Shown here in pieces: positions 1 to 8,172 of a stretch of 64,000 nt of DNA. Source of the DNA: an uncultured Bacteroides sp. (GTDB lineage: Bacteria; Bacteroidota; Bacteroidia; Bacteroidales; Bacteroidaceae). Position 1 is the first letter of the stretch. Each line of letters begins with the position of its first letter. Under the pieces are notes generated by a model that ran no database searches, was not told the origin of the DNA, and worked only from the letters and a program-made list of their open reading frames with translations. The stretch covers positions 62,001 through 126,000 of the forward strand of contig CAAFUN010000098.1 of NCBI GenBank assembly GCA_900766195.1. Reading direction: 5' to 3'. The position numbers and the translations under genes were made by a program.

Positions 1-774
1 TGGAATACCTTCTTCATCTTTATCTTGTTCAATATAATCCAATTCGGCTTTATTCACATTCTTGCTTTTTGAAGGCTCTGAGTAAAGGAAAATCCACATT
101 CCCATCCAGATAAAACCAAGGGCACCAATTACGATGAATGCCATTTCCCAACCGTTACCTATGCCGATTTCCTTAAAGTATCTGGCAAGTGGCGGTATAG
201 TTATAGGAGCTGCCAATGCACCGATTGTGGCTCCTGCATTAAATATGCTGGTTGCAAATGCACGGTCTTTTTTAGGGAAGTATTCTGCGGTAACCTTAAT
301 TGCAGCAGGAAAGTTTCCAGCTTCACCTAGTGCTAATACAAAGCGGGCAGCAATAAAGAAATAGACGCTTGCTGTTGCAATCGTGAGGGCCATGGCAGAA
401 CCTTTTTCAATAGCTATCATAGCATCTGCATTACCCAAGCCAACCCATGCTTCTGTAGCATACCCGCACACAGCATGTAAGCATGCACCGATAGACCATA
501 CACCAATGGCCCATAGATATCCTTTCTTTGTTCCCATCCAGTCGATGAAACGTCCGGCAAATAACATGCTGATTGCATATATAATAGAAAAAGTAGAAGT
601 GATTGTTCCATAATCATTATCGGTCCAATGAAACTCCGGAGCGATAAAGTCTTTCCACGTAAGCGATAGCACTTGGCGGTCAAGGTAGTTTACTGTTGTC
701 GCAAAAAATAGCATGGCACAGATTGTCCATCGATAGTTGGTCATCTTTCCCATTGCATTCTGAATTGTATTCAT
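1..774 (-). CDS. MFS transporter, hexuronate (ExuT-like) family, partial (C-terminus cut by window edge)
   Basis: The first 258 residues of a major facilitator protein are visible; the rest lies left of the window. The N-terminus carries the NYLDRQVLS-type motif after the first membrane helix that is typical of the anion:cation symporter branch, which includes hexuronate (galacturonate/glucuronate) transporters. Further hydrophobic helices follow, with a GLGEAGNFPAAIK-like stretch (here LALGEAGNFPAA) in the usual place. The start ATG at 774 is the only one that precedes a complete first helix. A Bacteroidetes-type -7 box lies 41 bp upstream on the same strand. The divergent pectin methylesterase fits uptake of galacturonate released from pectin. 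Family assignment is from recognised motifs; the substrate is inferred. Confidence 0.85.
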   Translation of the reverse strand, partial: MNTIQNAMGKMTNYRWTICAMLFFATTVNYLDRQVLSLTWKDFIAPEFHWTDNDYGTITSTFSIIYAISMLFAGRFIDWMGTKKGYLWAIGVWSIGACLHAVCGYATEAWVGLGNADAMIAIEKGSAMALTIATASVYFFIAARFVLALGEAGNFPAAIKVTAEYFPKKDRAFATSIFNAGATIGALAAPITIPPLARYFKEIGIGNGWEMAFIVIGALGFIWMGMWIFLYSEPSKSKNVNKAELDYIEQDKDEEGIP

Positions 775-814
775 GATAGGTGATTTAAATTATTAACTCT
801 TTTTTTATTGGCTT

Positions 815-845
815 CAAAAATACACAATATTTGATGTATATCAAT
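815..845 (-). promoter_or_regulatory. Predicted promoter of the MFS transporter
   Basis: On the minus strand a -7 box TATTTTTG (815-822 on the plus strand reads CAAAAATA) is separated by 19 bp from an ATTG at 842-845. This is the Bacteroidetes -7/-33 layout and lies about 40 bp upstream of the transporter start. Confidence 0.5.
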
Positions 846-912
846 GTCTTTTTTGCCTATTTACCTATAAAAATTGTCCGAAATAGGTATTCTTTGACTA
901 AAAAAACGTTAT

Positions 913-947
913 CGTACACGAAAAGCTTTGTTTTCGTACACGAAAAG
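913..947. promoter_or_regulatory. Paired 13-bp direct repeats, candidate operator
   Basis: The sequence cgtacacgaaaag occurs at 913-925 and again at 935-947, exactly 22 bp apart, so both copies face the same side of the helix. The second copy is also part of a short dyad, ttttcg-taca-cgaaaa (931-946). It sits between the divergent transporter and pectinesterase genes, where a shared sugar-responsive regulator could act. The regulator itself is not in the window. Confidence 0.45.
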
Positions 948-1280
948 GACTGCTTAAATAAGAGGATAAGTAAAATAATGCATCTTTTTAATCGGAAACA
1001 ACACAATAGGTAAAGGCAGAAATATTATCTTTGTCTATCCTTCAAGATAATCTATTTATAAATAGTAAAAATGAGTTTAATGCGAGTAAGTCCTTTGTAC
1101 TTTTTGTTGTTATTTTTTTCCTCATAAGCACGCACCAATCTGTTTGGTAAACTGATGTTTGTGTTTGTTGGTAAGTTAGGAGGATATGGTGCAAGCTGAT
1201 TTGTTATCCACAATGAGTATGACTAGTTTGAAGTAGGGGCGCTTGCAACAAGTAAAAAATGTAAGTATCAAAAAAGAAGA

Positions 1281-2252
1281 ATGAAAAAGTCTGTTATTCG
1301 TAATCTGTGTTTGTTTCTTATTGCTCAAATCGTTTGTGCGCTTAATCTCTCTGCTGGAAATCAGTGGAAGGATACGATTGTTGTATCCCGTGATGGTAGT
1401 GGAGATTACCGTACTTTAACTGAAGCTATGGAAGGGATTCGTGCCTTTATGGATTATAAAGTAACGGTACGAGTGAAGAATGGTATTTACAAAGAGAAAC
1501 TGATTGTTCCCTCTTGGTTGGAGAATGTAGAGTTTATTGGAGAAGATGTTGACAAGACTATTATAACCTATGATGATCATGCTAATATTAATAAGATGGG
1601 AACCTTTCGGACTTATACGGTGAAGGTAGAAGGAAATAGTATAACTTTTAGAAATCTCACTATTGAAAACAATGCTGCACAGCTGGGGCAGGCTGTTGCG
1701 TTACATACCGAAGGAGATAAACTGATCTTTATTGGATGCCGGTTCTTGGGCAATCAGGACACCATATATACCGGATTGAAAGGAACGCGTCTTTACTTTC
1801 AAAATTGCTATATTGAAGGGACTACAGATTTTATATTTGGTCCGTCTACAGCTCTTTTTGAGGACTGCACGATTAATAGTAAGCGAAATTCTTATGTGAC
1901 AGCTGCTTCTACGCCACAAGATGTTGAAGTGGGATATGTCTTTAAGCATTGCAAATTGATTGCCGATCCAGGTGTTGATAAAGTCTATTTGGGGCGTCCA
2001 TGGCGTCCATATGCATTTACTCTTTTTATTGATTGTGAGATGGGAAAGCATATCTGTACCTCCGGTTGGGATAATTGGCGAAATCCGGAAAACGAAAAGA
2101 CTGTAAGATACGGAGAGTATGGTAGTACGGGCGAAGGTGCTTCGGGAGAGCGTGTGAAATGGGCAAGAGAGTTATCTCGAAAAGAGGCTTTGAAATATAG
2201 TAATCCCGAATTTATATTCAAGCAATGTTCTAGTTGGATCCCAAGTAAATAG
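1281..2252 (+). CDS. Pectinesterase (pectin methylesterase), CE8 family
   Basis: This 323-residue secreted enzyme would remove methyl esters from homogalacturonan. A signal peptide covers about residues 1-25 and the rest is one right-handed beta-helix domain. Family hallmarks are present in order: QAVAL (137-141), GNQDT with Asp160, TTDFIFG with the likely nucleophile Asp183, and YLGRPW with Arg239. The length matches a single-domain CE8 enzyme. It diverges from a hexuronate-type transporter, which fits a pectin-use function: de-esterify, cleave elsewhere, then import uronate. The start ATG is directly followed by the signal peptide. It is probably monocistronic because the next gene converges on it. 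Confidence 0.93.
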   Translation: MKKSVIRNLCLFLIAQIVCALNLSAGNQWKDTIVVSRDGSGDYRTLTEAMEGIRAFMDYKVTVRVKNGIYKEKLIVPSWLENVEFIGEDVDKTIITYDDHANINKMGTFRTYTVKVEGNSITFRNLTIENNAAQLGQAVALHTEGDKLIFIGCRFLGNQDTIYTGLKGTRLYFQNCYIEGTTDFIFGPSTALFEDCTINSKRNSYVTAASTPQDVEVGYVFKHCKLIADPGVDKVYLGRPWRPYAFTLFIDCEMGKHICTSGWDNWRNPENEKTVRYGEYGSTGEGASGERVKWARELSRKEALKYSNPEFIFKQCSSWIPSK

Positions 2253-2333
2253 TTGGAGAGAGAGTGACACACTTATTGAATATCGTGATAAAAATATCTA
2301 AGAGGTGATACCGATAACAATTGTTCACCGCAT

Positions 2334-2412
2334 ATTAGACCGATTCACACAGCATTGAATCTTTGGCTTTTTATTAGTACTAACAAAAATAATCTGTATA
2401 AATCGGTCTAAT
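2334..2412. repeat. 12-bp inverted repeat between convergent genes
   Basis: ATTAGACCGATT at 2334-2345 is perfectly inverted as AATCGGTCTAAT at 2401-2412, with a 55-bp spacer that contains a T-rich run. It lies between the convergent ends of the pectinesterase and the GH3 gene. It could form a large hairpin in either transcript, but the long spacer is unlike a standard terminator. Confidence 0.5.
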
Positions 2413-2437
2413 GTATGGTAAAGTATGATCGTTTATT

Positions 2438-4996
2438 TTACTCTTTGTCGTTATTATAGCTTAATGACCGTAGTTGGTTGTCGTTGGAACTTCCACCGTA
2501 TAATAAATTGAATCTCCCTTTCATGGGGTGTACTGTGTTGGTTGTTTCGTCCCACCAATTGAATGTTTCATGAGTCAGAGGCAATCTCACAATGCAAGTT
2601 TCTCCTGCCGGAATGAAGATTCTTTGAAATCCTCTTAACTCTTTGTTAGGACCATTCTTGTCATCAGGTCGTTGCAGATAGAGTTGCACTACTTCTTCAC
2701 CATTCCTATTGCCGATATTTGTCACTGGAATGGCAATAGTTTCATGCTCTATTTGAGCATCGCCATATTTGAATATTGTATAGCTCAAACCGTGTCCGAA
2801 AGAGAATAGCGGAGTCTCTTTCATGTAGCGATAAGTGCGTCCTTTCATAGAGTAATCTTGAAAATCGGGCAGCTGACTGATACTTTTATAGAATGTGATG
2901 GGTAAGCGTCCAGCAGGATTATAGTTGCCAAACAAAACATCTGCAAGTGCTTTTCCACCAGCTTGTCCAGGGTACCAAGCTTGTATTATAGCTTCGCAAT
3001 TTTCACTTTCGGGTACAAGTCCCATAGCACTACCGGAAAAATTAATAAATACGATTTTCTTTCCAGCTTTTTTTAATGCCGATATGATTTCTCGTTGTAC
3101 GGACGGCAATTCAATATCTGTCCGGTCACCACCTTTGAATCTCGGAGCATCCACCATCATTTCTTCTCCTTCCAATGATGGAGCAATGCCACCCGCAAAT
3201 AGAACAACGTCAGCATTCTTTAATCCTTCTACCACAGAAGGTATATTTACCAGATTGTTTTCACCCAAATCAAAATAAAGAGTAGCTCCTTTCTCTAGCG
3301 GACGATATTTTAATTCTATTTTGTACTTTTTCCCTGCTTTAGCTTGTAACGTATATATTTCTTTGGATTGACGGAAAATTCCTTTATCCGAAGAAACCAT
3401 TTTCCCATTGATGAATAGTTCGTACTCACCTCTCAGCATCATTTTGAATGCAAGCTCACCTGTTGTTTGCGGTTGATACTCCGTTTGATAAACAGCAGAA
3501 AATCCGGTTAGTGGTACATTTGCAGCAAATGCTGTTGCTCCATCTGTATTGAATTGAAAGGGAGTGTCTTGTTGTATCTTGGCGATGGGCAGTCCCTCAT
3601 ATTGTTTATTATTCCAATAGGTGGCTTTGAATCCTTTTTGACCATTGATGGAACAGAAGTTGAGCTTGCTGATAAACTGTCTATCGGAAATACGATCGCA
3701 TGCATACTCATAAATCAAGTTCTTATTTGGTAGTCGCTGCTTCAACTCGCCCAAAAGTGTAGTTGTATGAGATGGAAAGCCATTGTAATTGCCCCATTGC
3801 ATAACCGAATCATTGGCGTTAGGGCCTATCAGGGCTATAGTCATATTTTCCTTTAATGGTAAGATGTTGTCTTTGTTCTGTAATAAAACAATGGATTGGC
3901 GTGCCATTTGGAGTGCTAGCTGTCGGTGGCTTTCGCTGTCTATGACCGAGGGCGGAATGGTGTCCCATGGCGTGGATGCATCCATTTCTCCAAGTTCAAA
4001 GCGTGCTTGCAATAATCGGAGAAGCGAACGGTTGATATCCGTTTCTTTTAGCTGTCCATTTCTTACGGCTTCAGGAAGTGAAGCATAAACATTGCCACAT
4101 TCCAGATCAGTGCCAGTGCGCACCGCTGATGCCGAAGCATCCGCTGTGTTTTTGTGTGTTTCATGGTGTCCTTTCTGATAGAAATCATTGATTGCGGAGC
4201 AGTCGCTCACTACAATACCTTGAAATCCCCACTCTTCGCGTAATATTTGGTTGAGCAATCTGTTGCTTCCACAACAAGGTTCTCCTTCAAACCTGTTGTA
4301 CGCGCACATTACCTCTTTTACCTTAGCCTTTTCTACTAAATCTTTAAATGCAGGTAAGTAGGTTTCCCATAAATCACGTGGAGCTATATTTTCTGCGTTG
4401 AAACTGTGCCGGTTCCATTCCGGACCGGAGTGTACAGCATAATGTTTGGCACAAGCATGGGCTTTATTGTATTTAGTGTTTTCTGGACCTTGCAAACCTC
4501 TTACTACAGCCATTCCCATTTGTGAAGTCAGGTAAGGATCTTCTCCGTAGGTCTCTTGTCCGCGTCCCCATCGTGGGTCACGGAAGATATTGATATTTGG
4601 TGTCCAAAATGTCAATCCTTGATAACGCTTATAACTGTTCTGGCTTCTTGCAATATGATTTTTGGCGCGAGCTTCGTCACTCACTGCATCAAAAACTTTT
4701 TGAAGCAATTCATTATTAAAGGATGCTGCCATACCTATTGCTTGTGGAAACACGGTTGCCAAACCGGAACGCGCTACACCGTGCAAAGCTTCATTCCACC
4801 ATTCATAAGGCTTTATACCTAAATGAGGAATGGCAGGTGAATTATTTTGCATTAGTGCCACTTTCTCTTCCAATGTGAGCCGATGTAATAAATCTTCTGC
4901 TCGTTGTGTAGAAGTAAGTGAACTGTTCTGATAGGGGAATTGCGCATTTGCTGCCAATGTAATTATTATCAGTAAAAATGCCAGTACGTGTTTCAT
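2438..4996 (-). CDS. Glycoside hydrolase family 3 with inserted PA14 domain
   Basis: This 852-residue exported beta-glycosidase has a signal peptide at 1-18. The GH3 N-terminal barrel includes YEWWNEALHG (64-73) and the nucleophile motif IVVSDCSA with Asp265. The second GH3 domain starts near 360 and is interrupted by a PA14-type sugar-binding module at about 455-578. A fibronectin-III-like domain closes the protein. The YEWWNEALHG form is common in the xylosidase/arabinofuranosidase branch, but beta-glucosidase activity cannot be excluded. The frame opens 16 codons further upstream (5044); 4996 is preferred because it begins the signal peptide and a -7 box at 5023-5030 would put the transcript start between the two. 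Confidence 0.92.
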   Translation of the reverse strand: MKHVLAFLLIIITLAANAQFPYQNSSLTSTQRAEDLLHRLTLEEKVALMQNNSPAIPHLGIKPYEWWNEALHGVARSGLATVFPQAIGMAASFNNELLQKVFDAVSDEARAKNHIARSQNSYKRYQGLTFWTPNINIFRDPRWGRGQETYGEDPYLTSQMGMAVVRGLQGPENTKYNKAHACAKHYAVHSGPEWNRHSFNAENIAPRDLWETYLPAFKDLVEKAKVKEVMCAYNRFEGEPCCGSNRLLNQILREEWGFQGIVVSDCSAINDFYQKGHHETHKNTADASASAVRTGTDLECGNVYASLPEAVRNGQLKETDINRSLLRLLQARFELGEMDASTPWDTIPPSVIDSESHRQLALQMARQSIVLLQNKDNILPLKENMTIALIGPNANDSVMQWGNYNGFPSHTTTLLGELKQRLPNKNLIYEYACDRISDRQFISKLNFCSINGQKGFKATYWNNKQYEGLPIAKIQQDTPFQFNTDGATAFAANVPLTGFSAVYQTEYQPQTTGELAFKMMLRGEYELFINGKMVSSDKGIFRQSKEIYTLQAKAGKKYKIELKYRPLEKGATLYFDLGENNLVNIPSVVEGLKNADVVLFAGGIAPSLEGEEMMVDAPRFKGGDRTDIELPSVQREIISALKKAGKKIVFINFSGSAMGLVPESENCEAIIQAWYPGQAGGKALADVLFGNYNPAGRLPITFYKSISQLPDFQDYSMKGRTYRYMKETPLFSFGHGLSYTIFKYGDAQIEHETIAIPVTNIGNRNGEEVVQLYLQRPDDKNGPNKELRGFQRIFIPAGETCIVRLPLTHETFNWWDETTNTVHPMKGRFNLLYGGSSNDNQLRSLSYNNDKE

Positions 4997-5022
4997 AGTT
5001 ATGCTTTTAAAGTTGAATAGCG

Positions 5023-5030
5023 CAAATATA
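5023..5030 (-). promoter_or_regulatory. Predicted -7 box of the GH3 gene
   Basis: Minus-strand TATATTTG matches the Bacteroidetes TAnnTTTG box and lies 27 bp upstream of the preferred GH3 start. No good -33 element is seen. Confidence 0.4.
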
Positions 5031-5388
5031 ATAAAAATGATCAAAACTATGTTTTAAAATATTTCTCATTTCGTATGAAATTTAGACCACCAATCGGCTT
5101 ATTGTTTAAAGACATATGCTGCATCATCTTTAGATAATGTTAGTCAGTTTATAATAGAGATAGACCGAAGAGGAGCCAATCTGATATCAAGGAAATGAAT
5201 TATAGAGTAAGCCTTTTATAGAATTGGTAGTCTTTTGAGTCCATATATTATAGAAATCAGTGATAAGTAGTCAATTACTTGGGCGGAAGTACAGTTTAAA
5301 GAGGTGTTCTGCACTATCTTATTGTTCTTTTGCATTAGATAAAATGTTTCTATGCATGTTTGAAAACAACTCTTTCCTACATGCAAAA

Positions 5389-5480
5389 CTTCGGATCACA
5401 TGTGTGATCCTTCCGGATCAGGTAGCGGAACCAGTTGGCTCACGTACCTGATCCGGACAGTTCCCGCATGTGAACCGGAG
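5389..5480. repeat. 92-bp hairpin-forming dispersed element, copy 1
   Basis: A nested dyad. The outer arms cttcggatcacatg (5389-5402) and catgtgaaccggag (5467-5480) pair at 12 of 14 positions. The inner arms tccggatcaggta (5412-5424) and tacctgatccgga (5445-5457) pair perfectly over 13 bp. It also contains ggatcaca-tg-tgtgatcc. A second copy of identical length is at 25465-25556; the two share the first 45 positions closely, including TAGCGGAACCA, and a right-hand flank beginning TTATGC.A.TGCA. It does not overlap any gene. Confidence 0.8.
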
Positions 5481-5783
5481 TTATGCTATTGCAGAAGAAT
5501 CAAAAAATAAGTGATAACGTCCTATTTTTCCTATGCTAATGCCTCATTTATATTCAGCAATTATTTCTGAACAAAAGATTGATGCTCTTTGATGAAAATA
5601 TAATTTCCAAGTTAAATACGGGATAGATGCTGGTTAATATTCTTGTTTAAATATTGACATATATCTGATATTCAGTAATATAGTGTTTTGCAAATGCGCC
5701 TTGAAAAAGTGCAGATATTATTTAAAAATAGCAGATTATAGAAATACTTTCTCAAGTGATAGCGTTGCGATTAAAGGAAAAAA

Positions 5784-5812
5784 GAGTGTAGGAATGAAGA
5801 TATCCTACACTC
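5784..5812 (-). terminator. Predicted terminator of the tubulin-like operon
   Basis: GAGTGTAGGA (5784-5793) and TCCTACACTC (5803-5812) form a perfect 10-bp stem with a 9-nt loop. Read leftward it is followed by a T-rich run (plus strand aaaggaaaaaa just before 5784), as expected for an intrinsic terminator of minus-strand transcripts ending at 5907. Confidence 0.65.
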
Positions 5813-5824
5813 GTCACACACTCA

Positions 5825-5893
5825 TCCTACACAAAAAAAAGAGACATAGTATTGTTTGTTTGCTGTTTACATCAAATAGTGTAAAGTGTAGGA
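5825..5893. repeat. Second inverted pair of the GTGTAGGA motif
   Basis: TCCTACAC at 5825-5832 and GTGTAGGA at 5886-5893 repeat the core of the adjacent terminator stem in inverted order with a 53-bp spacer. The motif therefore occurs four times in about 110 bp, alternating in orientation. Confidence 0.5.
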
Positions 5894-5906
5894 TAAAAAC
5901 AGTGTC

Positions 5907-6650
5907 TTATATTGCAATATCATCAAGTACTTTTTCATATTGATCGGCACCGACTATATTCTCATCTTTTACAGAATTAGAAACCTTTGCATCAAATTCC
6001 TCAGAGGTCTGTGGAATCAGTTCTACTCCATTTGGAATGGTGCTGGTAACCAAGACCACATCTTTATTATCTCCGGTGTTTGTCGAAGACTTCTTTAAAG
6101 CACGTATGGCTTTGGCTTGTGTTTTACAAGAAGTAATGATCTCTTTTATTTCATCTCCTCCCATAGCTACAATCTTGGGACCAGCCTTTAGATATTTGGC
6201 GTAGGACAAAGCATCAAAACCTAAAGAAGGCAGAGATGCTGTAGCGGTTACTGTTAGCAATGTAAGATTCGTACAGTCCAATACGATGTCGGTTCCAGTC
6301 AATATAAAATCGGCATACTGCTTTAAAGCCCGTCCCGGATTTCGTACGTTTCCCTGATTATCAACAATAGCATACTTGTATAATGGTAGACCTGTGTCAT
6401 CTTTTAACCCGGTGTCAGCTTGTGCTACTTTGTAATAGGTGATACTGTCATTGTAACTTTGGATACGCGTATAGAGCGTGTCGCAAGTTAATAAGTATCT
6501 GTTAAAATCCTCGCTGCTTGTCAACTTGGGACAAACATAAATCGGCTTTGTTTTCTTTTCTTTGTTCTTTTCCTTTTGTGCATAGGCCTCAAAAGATCCA
6601 AAGATTAGTGCAATCACAAGTAGTGATACTAGCTTACTTACATTTTTCAT
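5907..6650 (-). CDS. Exported protein of unknown function (operon gene 8)
   Basis: A 247-residue protein with a clear signal peptide (about 1-24, ending AYAQ), then a lysine/glutamate-rich mature start. I do not recognise a family. A hydrophobic stretch near residues 130-160 (VLDCTNLTLLTVTATASLPS) is too polar to call a membrane helix with confidence and may be a buried core. It is the last gene of the tubulin-like operon, 33 bp after the preceding gene and about 95 bp before a terminator. Export predicts a periplasmic or outer-membrane-associated role beside the other exported operon products. Confidence 0.75.
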   Translation of the reverse strand: MKNVSKLVSLLVIALIFGSFEAYAQKEKNKEKKTKPIYVCPKLTSSEDFNRYLLTCDTLYTRIQSYNDSITYYKVAQADTGLKDDTGLPLYKYAIVDNQGNVRNPGRALKQYADFILTGTDIVLDCTNLTLLTVTATASLPSLGFDALSYAKYLKAGPKIVAMGGDEIKEIITSCKTQAKAIRALKKSSTNTGDNKDVVLVTSTIPNGVELIPQTSEEFDAKVSNSVKDENIVGADQYEKVLDDIAI

Positions 6651-6683
6651 TGTTTCAACTGTTTTGTTTAATAAAATATGATT

Positions 6684-8153
6684 TTACTCAGAAATATACA
6701 CTGTTGTCTTTAGGTGCTTCTGTTCTGCCAATGAAACGAAGCCGTTTTTGTCGTAATCTTTGTTTTCTTTTGTGGGTACAAGCAGTAAGCCTGTATAAGT
6801 GCCTTTATCTACTTGTACGCGAAATTTCCCATTGCTATCTACAGATCCAATTAGTGTGCCTTGTGCTTTCTTCTGCATCTCTTTAGTAAATACTGAAGAG
6901 TGCACTCCATAGATATCCATCCCTCCGGTAATGATTTTGGTATTGTCTCTGCGATCGCGGACAGTGCCTTCAATGATAATGAAATTAAAAGTTTCGAGTG
7001 CTTTCTCTATTTTTTCGATAAAGCGTTTATAAACAGGATCAGGATGTAGCCGGTCTAGGTTGGCATAGCAGGTTAAAGTTTGCTGAAAAGCATCTTCAAT
7101 GACTGTCATCTTGTCTTCACTTTTACTCTCTTTCACTTGCTTGATGTATTCCATGTATTTGGCTGCCTTCTGATCCCATTGAGCACATTCTGCCATGTGT
7201 GAAATGTTCTCCTTTAGAGCATCTCTGAGAGAGGAAGAGTTGGGCTGATTGTTAAGAGAGTCCAGAGCTTGTTGGTAGAATCCTTGTGCAGCAATGTACT
7301 TACGGTCTTTGGAGGCCGATTCGGCGTTTGCCATCAATTGCATGGTTGCTGATGTCAATACTTTCTTTGTCTGGATAACCGTTTCTACCAATTGCAAAAG
7401 AATACGGAATTTGAATGCAGTCTTAACGCTCAGTTGCGCACCTTCCTTTATCTTAACCTCTAAAGGAGTAGGAAAGGAGCTATAGATGGTAAAAGTGGGA
7501 TTGAGGAAAGTTTTGTCTTGAGCTTCTTTACAGCTTGTGTCGAAAATCAAATCATATAGGCTTAATTCAGGATTATCTTTATCTTTTCCTACAGTGGCCT
7601 GCAAATAGTCGGGAACACTATGGGTTGGAACACCGTTTTCAATGATTGTTATTCCATTCAATTTTATTTTAAGGTTATTCTCTTCGGAGATGAAAGAGAC
7701 TTTAGCTCTATTCTCATACGGATAAACGGCCTTTGTGTTGCTCTCATCTATGCATGAGAACTTGAAAGGTATCTCAAATTTTCCAATATAGCATTTACCA
7801 GCTTTTAATACCAGTGTGCTACTCTTGCTACCTTGCGTGGTGGTTACTGTTACGGTAGATTTGCAAAAGCCATCTTCCGCCTCATCTTCACTTAGGATAT
7901 GAGTCAGCTCATATCTGTACTCACCGTTTTGCTCCCGTCCGGCTAGCACTCCTTTCTCATCTCCCATATTGTGGGTAATGAGTATATCTTTATTAGGAGA
8001 TAAAATGATTACTTTTGCCATAGTCTTGTCCACCGACATGCTTTCTGCCACTGTGGGTTCGGAGTAGACAATAAGATTATTCTGTGCTTGTAATAATGCA
8101 GGCAGGCACAAGAAGAGTGTGACAATAGATTGTCGAATTTTAGTGGTACTCAT
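6684..8153 (-). CDS. Exported protein with C-terminal carboxypeptidase-regulatory-like beta domain (operon gene 7)
   Basis: A 489-residue exported protein; the signal peptide ends LLQAQ near residue 24. The N-terminal half is beta-rich and unrecognised. A helical segment (roughly 270-390) with ASKDRKYIAAQGFYQQALDS resembles a TPR-like pair. The last 90 residues (EGTVRDRR to the end) look like a carboxypeptidase-regulatory/CNA-B-type beta sandwich with the pattern GTVRD...GKFRVQV. The frame opens 15 codons earlier (8198), overlapping the upstream gene; 8153 is preferred for the signal peptide. Function is unknown. The domain mix suggests an envelope scaffold. Confidence 0.75.
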   Translation of the reverse strand: MSTTKIRQSIVTLFLCLPALLQAQNNLIVYSEPTVAESMSVDKTMAKVIILSPNKDILITHNMGDEKGVLAGREQNGEYRYELTHILSEDEAEDGFCKSTVTVTTTQGSKSSTLVLKAGKCYIGKFEIPFKFSCIDESNTKAVYPYENRAKVSFISEENNLKIKLNGITIIENGVPTHSVPDYLQATVGKDKDNPELSLYDLIFDTSCKEAQDKTFLNPTFTIYSSFPTPLEVKIKEGAQLSVKTAFKFRILLQLVETVIQTKKVLTSATMQLMANAESASKDRKYIAAQGFYQQALDSLNNQPNSSSLRDALKENISHMAECAQWDQKAAKYMEYIKQVKESKSEDKMTVIEDAFQQTLTCYANLDRLHPDPVYKRFIEKIEKALETFNFIIIEGTVRDRRDNTKIITGGMDIYGVHSSVFTKEMQKKAQGTLIGSVDSNGKFRVQVDKGTYTGLLLVPTKENKDYDKNGFVSLAEQKHLKTTVYISE

Positions 8154-8172
8154 GAATGAAAAAGGTCTGTTG

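Larger units (their letters stand above)
775..1280. other. Intergenic region between divergent transporter and pectinesterase
   Basis: This 506-bp AT-rich region holds the transporter promoter and the paired direct repeats. A possible -7 box TATCTTTG for the pectinesterase lies at 1026-1033 without a convincing -33 element. No coding region is supported here. Confidence 0.6.
5045..5906. other. Gene-free 862-bp stretch
   Basis: It lies between the GH3 promoter and the end of the tubulin-like operon. It contains the 92-bp hairpin element and, at the right, the operon terminator and GTGTAGGA motifs. The remainder is AT-rich, and short open frames in it have no start context, family resemblance or signal peptide. 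Confidence 0.6.

Noticed and set aside
831..1013. 60-codon open frame in the transporter-pectinesterase intergenic region
   Set aside because: It spans the paired direct repeats and the transporter promoter; composition is AT-driven and no family is recognised.
5683..5943. 86-codon open frame before the tubulin-like operon end
   Set aside because: It runs through the terminator hairpin and into the 3' end of the operon's last gene on the opposite strand.
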